In this document: positions 23,839 to 29,571 of the stretch, piece after piece | Numbering within the stretch: position 1 is the stretch's first letter | Layout: each line of letters opens with the position of its first letter | Assembly (NCBI GenBank): GCA_965660195.1 | Contig: CBFHZM010000019.1 | Span: 1-29,571, forward strand | Source of the DNA: JAYODZ01 sp965660195 | Lineage (GTDB): Bacteria > Pseudomonadota > Alphaproteobacteria > RS24 | Direction of reading: 5' to 3' | DNA length: 29,571 nt | The notes under the pieces: generated by a model | Database searches by the model: none | What the model was told of the DNA's origin: nothing | The model's input: the letters and a program-made list of their open reading frames with translations, nothing else | Translations under genes and position numbers: made by a program

Positions 23839-24978
23839 TTAATAAGATCCAAGCGTGGCGTAACGATTGGTGTGGAAGGTACTATCGCCGAGGATCTGCG
23901 CTTGAACGCGCGCCCGTTTGATGTATAGCCCGACATCGACCGCGTCGGTCATGCCGATACCACCATGCATTTGCACGCCTTCATTGGTCACCAGGCGCGC
24001 CGTATCTCCCAAACGCGCCTTCGCCAGGCTTGCCGCCCGCGGCACATCGTTGCGGTTTTCCTCGATCGCCGAGAGCCCATCTTGAACAACGGCTTGGGCA
24101 ATTTCGACCTCGCAAAACATTTCGGCAGCACGGTGTTGCAGGGCTTGGAAGCTACCAATAATTTGGCCGAATTGTTTTCGCTCTTTGAGATAGTCTAAGG
24201 TCGTCTCAAACACTGTTTCGATGCCGCCGAGCATTTCTGCCGCGATGATTATGCGGCCCAGATCGAGTACTTTTTCGATGCTCTCGAGGCCAATAGGGCC
24301 ATTGCCGAGGACATCGTCAGGTGTGAGCGCAACATTATCAAAAGTGATATTGGCCGCATTCCGACTGTCGACCATTTTGGTGCGCGTGATCGCAATGCCA
24401 GCTTTATCGGCATCGACCAAGAACGCAATAAAGCTTGTCGTATCTTGAGGTGAGCCAGCTTCACGCGCAATAACAATCAGCTTATTGGCGATGTGGCCAT
24501 CGAGGACGAAGGACTTTTGCCCATTGAGCACGTAATTGCTCCCGTCTTTGCTGGCGGAGCAGGCAATATGGCTGGGATTATGATGAGAAGTTTCGTCGAT
24601 GGCCACGGCCAAGAGTAGGCTGCCATCGGCGACTTGCGGCAGAAGCTGTTGCTTCTGCTCTTCGCGTCCGATTTCTAAAATCATACCGGCGCCCAAGCAG
24701 GATGTAGCAAAGAGCGGGCTGGCGGCTAAAGTACGCCCTGCCTGTTGCATCACGATGCCCATGCCTGTGACGCCAAAGCCTGTGCCGCCGAAGTCTTCTG
24801 GGATCAAGATGCCGGCGAATCCAAGCTCAACAATTTGCTGCCAGATCGCAGGGTCGTAACCGAGCGCGTCGTCGCTATCGCGTAACTTCCGCAGATTTGA
24901 TGTTGGAACTTGCTCGGCGAAAAATTGCGCTGCCATGTCGCGCAGCATCGTCTGCTCTTCACTCAGAACGAAAGCCAT
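23839..24978 (-). CDS. acyl-CoA dehydrogenase family protein lacking the catalytic Glu
   Basis: This 379-aa protein has the three-part acyl-CoA dehydrogenase fold: N-terminal helices (FVLSEEQTMLRDMAAQFF), the middle beta domain (about 120-230) and the C-terminal helical bundle with RKQFGQIIGSFQALQHR and the FAD/dimer motif MHGGIGMTD. The position of the usual catalytic Glu (xYEGT or IEGGT) reads ILGDS, with Leu363. The alternative Glu site of isovaleryl- and long-chain enzymes (DLER) reads DLGR, with Gly241. So neither base is present. It lies 34 bases after a second dehydrogenase that has the Glu. Together they resemble alpha2-beta2 dehydrogenases known from steroid and CoA-ester catabolism, in which one subunit is catalytic. 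Confidence 0.92.
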   Translation of the reverse strand: MAFVLSEEQTMLRDMAAQFFAEQVPTSNLRKLRDSDDALGYDPAIWQQIVELGFAGILIPEDFGGTGFGVTGMGIVMQQAGRTLAASPLFATSCLGAGMILEIGREEQKQQLLPQVADGSLLLAVAIDETSHHNPSHIACSASKDGSNYVLNGQKSFVLDGHIANKLIVIAREAGSPQDTTSFIAFLVDADKAGIAITRTKMVDSRNAANITFDNVALTPDDVLGNGPIGLESIEKVLDLGRIIIAAEMLGGIETVFETTLDYLKERKQFGQIIGSFQALQHRAAEMFCEVEIAQAVVQDGLSAIEENRNDVPRAASLAKARLGDTARLVTNEGVQMHGGIGMTDAVDVGLYIKRARVQAQILGDSTFHTNRYATLGSY

Positions 24979-25012
24979 TGTCTAATCCTTTATGTTAGAT
25001 CCGAAACCTAAG

Positions 25013-26212
25013 TTACGCTTTGCCCGCGTCGGGAAGACCCAAAACGCGCTTGGCAATGACGTTGAGCTGAACTTCAGAGGTGCCGCCTTCAATAGAATTG
25101 CCCTTTGAGCGCAACCATGAGCGGGTGACAGCCAACTCTTTGCTATCGAAGCCTTCACCTTCCCAACCCAAAGCTTGCGTGCCCATAATATCGAGCAACA
25201 ACTCGAAGCGACGCTTATTCAGCTCGGTGCCGTAATATTTAAACATCGAAGCCGCCGCTCCCGGGCCTTGCCCCGCCTTGGCTTGCTCGGCACTGCGTTT
25301 TAGGCTGAGGCCGAAGGCTTGTTGGTCCATTTTATGGGAGGCGACGGCATGGCGGATAGACTGCTCAGAGATACGACCGTCTTGTTCGCCGAAGTGTTCT
25401 TTGGCAAGTACTTCCATACCCCCCATTGAGGCCGCACCGGCGCCCATATTCATGCCCGAAATCATGCTCCGTTCATGCTCGAGCAAGCGTTTCGCAATCG
25501 TCCAGCCCTTGTTTAATTCGCCGACGAGGTTTTCTTTCGGGACTTTAACATCCGTTAAGAAGGTCTCACAGAAGGGCGAGGCACCGGAAATTAACTTGAT
25601 CGGGCGGGCTTCAACGCCAGCCGTTGCCATATCAATCAACAGGAAGGAAATGCCGTCATGTTTGACCGATGTATCGGTCCGCACCAGGCAGAAAATCCAA
25701 TCGCATTTATCGGCATAGGAGGTCCATACTTTTTGTCCATTGACCAGATAATGGTCGCCCTTATCCTCCGCCCGCGTTTGTAGGCCAGCAAGATCCGAGC
25801 CTGCGCCAGGTTCAGAATAACCTTGGCACCAACGAATTTCGCCGCGGACGATTTCGGGTATGTAGCGTTTTTTCTGTTCTTCACTGGCAAATTCCAAGAG
25901 CGCTGGGCCAAGCATCCAAAGGCCAAAGCTTGTCAATGCGGGGCGCGCATTAATCCGCCCCAACTCTTCTTGCAGGACTTTATTCTGCGCCTTATCGAGG
26001 CCACCGCCACCATATTCCTTTGGCCAGGTGGGGGCCGTCCAGCCGCGTTCGGCCATACGATCTAGCCATAATTTTGTGTCTGGATTGGGGAACTCCCCAT
26101 GACGCCCGCCCCATGGCATCTCGCGCTCTGGCATCGGTGTGCGCATCGATTGCGGGCAGTTTTGTTCGAGCCAAGCACGCGTCTCTTGGCGGAAAGTTTC
26201 GAGAGCTTCCAT
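25013..26212 (-). CDS. acyl-CoA dehydrogenase family protein, catalytic
   Basis: This 399-aa flavoenzyme should oxidise an acyl-CoA to the 2-enoyl-CoA and pass electrons to ETF. The N-terminus (FRQETRAWLEQNCP, then GWTAPTWPKEYGGGGL) is of the FadE subtype seen in steroid and branched or cyclic acid catabolism clusters. WCQGYSEPGAGSDLAGLQTR lies in the middle domain. The catalytic Glu is Glu375 in SIEGGTSEVQLNVIAKR. GAGGAGAAGACG precedes the ATG. A 118-base gap rich in inverted repeats separates it from the dehydrogenase-like gene upstream. The substrate is not identifiable from sequence. Confidence 0.94.
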   Translation of the reverse strand: MEALETFRQETRAWLEQNCPQSMRTPMPEREMPWGGRHGEFPNPDTKLWLDRMAERGWTAPTWPKEYGGGGLDKAQNKVLQEELGRINARPALTSFGLWMLGPALLEFASEEQKKRYIPEIVRGEIRWCQGYSEPGAGSDLAGLQTRAEDKGDHYLVNGQKVWTSYADKCDWIFCLVRTDTSVKHDGISFLLIDMATAGVEARPIKLISGASPFCETFLTDVKVPKENLVGELNKGWTIAKRLLEHERSMISGMNMGAGAASMGGMEVLAKEHFGEQDGRISEQSIRHAVASHKMDQQAFGLSLKRSAEQAKAGQGPGAAASMFKYYGTELNKRRFELLLDIMGTQALGWEGEGFDSKELAVTRSWLRSKGNSIEGGTSEVQLNVIAKRVLGLPDAGKA

Positions 26213-26230
26213 CGTCTTCTCCTCACGCTA

Positions 26231-26322
26231 ATTTGCGACCAGTTTACTCTTTTCTGCGCCCAGAACAAGCGAGGCTAGGGCGATTAAATCGCTTGATTTC
26301 GCGGCATCTGGTCGCAGAAATT
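26231..26322 (-). promoter_or_regulatory. nested inverted-repeat element before the catalytic acyl-CoA dehydrogenase gene
   Basis: Read on the minus strand (sense for the operon), arm C at 26322-26308 (AATTTCTGCGACCAG) can pair with arm B at 26263-26251 (CTGGGCGCAGAAA; 12 of 13 pairs). It can instead pair with arm A at 26243-26231 (CTGGTCGCAAATT; 9 bp, a 2-base bulge, then 4 bp). B and A compete for C. Between C and B an inner stem CAAGCGA/TCGCTTG (26295-26289 with 26273-26267) can form. No T-run follows, so it is not a plain intrinsic terminator. The function is unknown: a leader switch, mRNA-processing site or protein operator. Confidence 0.55.
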
Positions 26323-26330
26323 GGCGGCCT

Positions 26331-27383
26331 TTAACGCTCTGCTGTCCCGGTCATGATGGCGCGTTTGAGCGCTCTGCCGGCGGCAAAATCGGTCACGGTT
26401 TCGATAATGATTTTATATCGTCCTTTATCGGCTCCCTGCGAATTGGCCGAACAATGCGGCGTCACGACGATATTTTCGAGGCTATAAAAGTCGAAGCGCG
26501 ATCCGCGAAACGGCCCGCCACGGTCTGGGTCGGGTTCTGGATCGAGGACATTTGTCGGGTAGCGATACCACGTATCAATCGCCGCAGCCGCAATTTTTCG
26601 CGTGGCGAGCGCTTCGTAAAGGGCTTCTTCTTCTACCACCTCGCCACGCGCTACATTGACCAGAAAGCAGTGCGGTTGCATCGCGGTAAAGGCAGCGGCA
26701 TCGATTAAACCCTCCGTCTCGGCATTGAGATCGCAGGTCACCACAATGATATCGCTCTCTTGGCATAGCCGGTGTAAATCCGTTGACGTGCCGATCCAAT
26801 CTAGCGGCGCTGGCGCGGACGGCCGCTCGGAGCGAGCAATCGCAATCAGGCGTACATCAAAATTCTGAGCGCGCTTGGCAACGGCTTGGGCAATTTCTCC
26901 GTAGCCAACGAGGCCGATGGTTTTACCTGCAAGGTCGCCATGCAGAACTGTTGGATCTGGGTTACGGCCGCTTCGCGACCAGTCACCGCGGCGCAGCTCG
27001 GCCTCGAGTTCTCGAATTTCAGTAACATGCGATAAAATTGCCGCCATCACGAACTCTGACATGGGAGCGCCGTGGCCGCCTGAGTTACATAAAATGACCC
27101 CCTGGGGTAACAGGGCGGGCGACGCCCAATCGGTACCGGCCCAACTTTGCACCAGGAGTTCGAGCTTCGGCGCTGCCAGCAAAGCGGGCAAATTGCCGGG
27201 GCCGAGAATAAAATCCGGCCCCATCACAGCGGCTTTGCAGCTTTGTAGCGTTTGATCGCGTAGTTCGACTGGATCTGCATTGGTCCAGCCGACCACCTGC
27301 CAATCTGGCAGGGCGTCGCGAAATTGCGGTAAGAAACTTTGGCCAACTTGGCCAAAAACCCCGAGTAACGGTATCTCGCTCAT
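26331..27383 (-). CDS. D-isomer-specific 2-hydroxyacid dehydrogenase-like protein
   Basis: This 350-aa protein has the split Rossmann architecture of the family. The dinucleotide motif GLVGYGEIAQAVAKR is near residue 157, and the second strand ends AIARSE, where an acidic residue would favour NAD; Arg-Ser suggests NADP(H). Catalytic Arg246 is in NVARGEVV and His310 in VTPHCSANS. The usual DVFxxEP segment with catalytic Glu reads DTWYRYP, so Tyr275 replaces Glu. Its ATG overlaps the stop of the upstream acyl-CoA synthetase by four bases. This ties it to acyl-CoA metabolism, perhaps reducing a 2-oxo acid or oxidising a 2-hydroxy acid feeding the synthetase. The substrate is unknown. Confidence 0.88.
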   Translation of the reverse strand: MSEIPLLGVFGQVGQSFLPQFRDALPDWQVVGWTNADPVELRDQTLQSCKAAVMGPDFILGPGNLPALLAAPKLELLVQSWAGTDWASPALLPQGVILCNSGGHGAPMSEFVMAAILSHVTEIRELEAELRRGDWSRSGRNPDPTVLHGDLAGKTIGLVGYGEIAQAVAKRAQNFDVRLIAIARSERPSAPAPLDWIGTSTDLHRLCQESDIIVVTCDLNAETEGLIDAAAFTAMQPHCFLVNVARGEVVEEEALYEALATRKIAAAAIDTWYRYPTNVLDPEPDPDRGGPFRGSRFDFYSLENIVVTPHCSANSQGADKGRYKIIIETVTDFAAGRALKRAIMTGTAER

Positions 27384-28993
27384 GCTTGCTCGGCGACCCT
27401 TTGTTTGGCGTAGTCGCCAACTGATTTATAGTCTGCTTTACCATTGGGTGCGCGGAAGGGCGGCCCACCATCGAAGATATGCTTCGGCGTTTTATAGCGC
27501 GCCAGCTTGGTCCGCACATGTTCCATTAAAGCAGCCACATCAAGCGTGTGGCCCTCGTTGAGTTTGACTACCGCCGTAACTGCTTGGCCCCATTTTTCGT
27601 CTGGCACACCAACAACTAAGGCATCGTCGACGCTATCATGAAGTTTGAGGGCTTCTTCGACCTCCTCAGGGTAAATTTTCTCACCGGCCGAGTTGATGCA
27701 TACCGAGCCGCGCCCCAACAGGGTGAGGGTGCCGTCGGTTGCGACCAGACAGTAGTCACCCGGTATCGAGTAGCGGACGCCATTGATTTCTTTAAATGTC
27801 TTCGCAGTTTTAGCTTCGTCTTTGTAATAGCCGAGGGGGATTGGTCCGCCAAAGGCGATAAAGCCTGGCGTTTCGCTACCCCAAGGGATCTCATTATCGT
27901 TCTCGTCAAAGACTTTGCAGAAATCATTGGTTTTAAATTCTGCTGTTTTGACTGGCATATCTTTCACTGTCAGAGATGTGCCAAAGCCAATGGCCTCGGA
28001 TGAGCCAAAACTATCGGCGAGAATGGCCTGCGGCATATGGTTTAAAAGTCCTTGTTTGACTTCCATGCTCCACATCACACCCGACGAGATCATGCCGACA
28101 ACGGATGAGAGGTCATATTTTCCAGGGTTGGCGTCGAGTTCAGTCAACATTGGCTTGGCAAAAGCATCGCCGACAATCGCCATATTATTTATTTTGTGTT
28201 GTGCTACGGCCTGCCACAATTCAGCCGTGTCGAGGGTTGCCGACTCGAGCGTCACGATGGTGCCGCCCATTGAAAACGCATTCATGGCTGTAAATAAGCC
28301 TGTGCCATGCATTAACGGGCAGGCTGGTAGAAAAACTTCACCAACACCTCGGGCTTTAATAAAGTCTCTCAATTCATCAAGATTTTCAGGGACGTCGCCA
28401 AGGGCCCGCATGGTAAGGGTTTGGGCCTCGCGTAAATTATGATGCTCCCACATAACGCCTTTCGGCATGCCAGTGGTGCCGCCGGTGTACAGAAACAAGA
28501 GGTCAGAACCCGGGCGTTCGATGCCGAGGGGGCTGCCGTCGCCTTCGCTGACTAGGCTCTCGTAAGCAATCACACCGTCGGGTTTATTGTTATCACCGTC
28601 CACCTCAATCCAAAGTTTAACTTTGGGCAGGCGGGGCTGCAGTTCAATCACGTTTTGCCGAAACTCAGCGCCGTAAACCACGACGGTGGCATCAGAATTA
28701 TCGAAAATATAATGCACTTCCTCGGCAACGTAACGATAATTGACATTCACATGGGTCAGGCGTCCGCGGAAGCAAGCAGCCAAAAGTTCCATATATTCTG
28801 GCCGGTTACGCATATAAAACCCGACTTTGTCGCCGTAAGCGGCACCTTTGGCGAGCATGTTGCGCGCCAGACGATTAGAGCGCACATCAACATCTTGCCA
28901 CGTCAGAACGCGGTCACCGTGAATAAGTGCTGGATGGCCCTCGGGCATCAGCGGGGCAATCGTGTCGATAATGTCTCCAAAGTTCCAACGCAT
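27380..28993 (-). CDS. acyl-CoA synthetase (AMP-forming, FadD-like)
   Basis: This 537-aa ANL-family ligase activates a carboxylic acid to its CoA thioester through an acyl-adenylate. The P-loop-like YTGGTTGMPKG is at residues 169-179. The middle motif includes SFGSSEAIGFG, then PGDYCLVATDGTLTLLGRG. The C-terminal catalytic Lys519 is in APNGKADYK. The overall sequence resembles FadD-like proteins encoded near CoA-ester catabolism genes. GGGAGG lies about seven bases before the ATG. It is the first gene of a minus-strand operon with the hydroxyacid dehydrogenase-like protein and two acyl-CoA dehydrogenases. It is divergent from the exchanger gene across 172 bases. Confidence 0.93.
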   Translation of the reverse strand: MRWNFGDIIDTIAPLMPEGHPALIHGDRVLTWQDVDVRSNRLARNMLAKGAAYGDKVGFYMRNRPEYMELLAACFRGRLTHVNVNYRYVAEEVHYIFDNSDATVVVYGAEFRQNVIELQPRLPKVKLWIEVDGDNNKPDGVIAYESLVSEGDGSPLGIERPGSDLLFLYTGGTTGMPKGVMWEHHNLREAQTLTMRALGDVPENLDELRDFIKARGVGEVFLPACPLMHGTGLFTAMNAFSMGGTIVTLESATLDTAELWQAVAQHKINNMAIVGDAFAKPMLTELDANPGKYDLSSVVGMISSGVMWSMEVKQGLLNHMPQAILADSFGSSEAIGFGTSLTVKDMPVKTAEFKTNDFCKVFDENDNEIPWGSETPGFIAFGGPIPLGYYKDEAKTAKTFKEINGVRYSIPGDYCLVATDGTLTLLGRGSVCINSAGEKIYPEEVEEALKLHDSVDDALVVGVPDEKWGQAVTAVVKLNEGHTLDVAALMEHVRTKLARYKTPKHIFDGGPPFRAPNGKADYKSVGDYAKQRVAEQA

Positions 28994-29019
28994 AAAAGCC
29001 TCCCTAACTCAAACTTCCG

Positions 29020-29035
29020 TTGATCACATGATTAA
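29020..29035. promoter_or_regulatory. candidate operator dyad before the acyl-CoA synthetase operon
   Basis: TTGATCA, two bases, then TGATTAA form a 16-base dyad with 6 of 7 matching positions per arm. It lies 27 bases upstream of the synthetase ATG, where a repressor could act. It resembles the general form of FadR/TetR/FNR-type sites but matches none exactly. Confidence 0.35.
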
Positions 29036-29101
29036 AAAAAAGACGTCTGAAGTCTAGAATAGCTTGCACAAGGTTCAGAACGATGCAATGCCTAAAAGCA
29101 T

Positions 29102-29126
29102 ATCTTGAGCACACCTCAAGATTTTT
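29102..29126 (+). terminator. terminator-like hairpin in the leader of the exchanger gene
   Basis: ATCTTGAG and CTCAAGAT form a perfect 8-bp stem around CACAC, ending in five Ts (29122-29126). It sits 39 bases upstream of the exchanger ATG, between two divergent genes, so no upstream plus-strand gene needs termination here. It may be an attenuator, the end of a small RNA or an operator. Confidence 0.5.
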
Positions 29127-29165
29127 GAGGGAAGATCAGGTTGCAGATTAAACTGGGAGGATCAG

Positions 29166-29571
29166 ATGCAGTCTGCCTTTTTGCTAATTGGCGTCGGTTT
29201 GGTAGCTTTGATTGTATCCGGAGAGCTATTCGTTCGAAGTTCTGTTAGTATCGCACATCGCTTCCAGCTGTCGCCACTGATAATTGGCTTGACCGTCGTG
29301 GCCTTTGGCACGTCGTTGCCGGAACTGACGGTTTCCGTGCAAGCGACACTAGCGCGCCAACCCGATATCGCCGTCGGCAATGTCGTTGGCAGTAATATTG
29401 CCAACATGCTTCTGGTGCTCGGGGCGGCAGCGCTGATCACCCCCTTTACGGTGCGCGATAGTGGTGTCAGGCGCGATAGCCTTGTAATGATCGCGCTGTC
29501 CGCTCTCGTTGTTGCGCTGTCTTTTCTCGAGGTTCTGCCGCGCTGGATTGGGGGCGCGATGGTGGCGACCT
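29166..29571 (+). CDS. Na+/Ca2+ exchanger-family (YrbG/CaCA) transporter, 5' part
   Basis: The frame opens with ATG after a GGGAGG site and runs 135 complete codons to the window edge. The first alpha repeat of the cation/Ca2+ exchanger family is clear: GTSLPELTVSVQA starting at residue 48 and GNVVGSNIANMLLVLG at 71-86. Membrane segments are at about 4-22, 37-55, 74-95 and 105-122. The family exchanges Ca2+ for Na+ (sometimes K+) across the inner membrane. The second alpha repeat lies beyond the window, so completeness cannot be judged. Confidence 0.92.
   Translation, partial: MQSAFLLIGVGLVALIVSGELFVRSSVSIAHRFQLSPLIIGLTVVAFGTSLPELTVSVQATLARQPDIAVGNVVGSNIANMLLVLGAAALITPFTVRDSGVRRDSLVMIALSALVVALSFLEVLPRWIGGAMVAT

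Noticed and set aside
29036..29058. Possible minus-strand terminator (AGAC/GTCT with eight Ts) upstream of the acyl-CoA synthetase
   Set aside because: The stem is only 4 bp and there is no minus-strand gene upstream in the window to terminate; the T-run may be chance.

Overview
The window is chromosomal DNA from an alphaproteobacterium. It contains the C4-type 5-aminolevulinate synthase (hemA), the order mrp / hflK-hflC-degP / serB / miaA / ilvB-ilvH-ilvC / leuA / mreBCD-mrdA-rodA, and protein sequences that read as alphaproteobacterial and closest in flavour to Rhodospirillales-like lineages. That placement is inference from motif recognition, not a search. A run of ten Ns inside leuA shows that this is a scaffolded, probably metagenomic, assembly. 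I saw no tRNA, rRNA, insertion sequence, phage gene or CRISPR array. Almost all of the window is densely packed housekeeping sequence.

Layout. (1) 1-717: the 5' part of mrp/apbC on the minus strand, divergent from hflK. (2) 718-4353: hflK-hflC (overlapping TAATG) and a Do-type periplasmic protease, a membrane and envelope protein quality-control block. (3) 4359-6177: serB (minus) and miaA (plus), whose start codons overlap on one CATG. (4) 6290-9727: ilvB-ilvH-ilvC, ending in a strong intrinsic terminator. (5) 9791-10750: a LysR regulator. (6) 10824-12726: a leucine-rich leader peptide, an attenuator hairpin, and leuA interrupted by the gap. (7) 12747-18173: mreB-mreC-mreD-mrdA-rodA, the rod-shape elongasome, starting only 20 bases after leuA, then a membrane-anchored M20 peptidase. 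(8) Minus strand, 23408 down to 19675: hemA-hemH (first and last steps of haem synthesis, overlapping by 4 bases), a small membrane protein, a DUF3108 protein and a glutaredoxin. (9) Minus strand, 28993 down to 23514: acyl-CoA synthetase, D-2-hydroxyacid dehydrogenase-like protein, two dissimilar acyl-CoA dehydrogenases and a small unknown protein. This looks like an acyl-CoA catabolic operon. (10) From 29166: the start of a Na+/Ca2+ exchanger-type transporter.

How it fits together. Branched-chain amino acid synthesis (ilvBHC, leuA) forms one block, and leuA carries its own leucine-sensing attenuator. The acyl-CoA block pairs one dehydrogenase that keeps the catalytic Glu with one that lacks it, which suggests a hetero-oligomeric enzyme. 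A 92-base inverted-repeat element with two mutually exclusive pairings sits in front of the catalytic dehydrogenase gene.

Most worth a second look: the leuA attenuator, the leuA scaffold junction (two non-identical leuA copies meeting), the switch-like dyad at 26231-26322, and the mixed acyl-CoA dehydrogenase pair.
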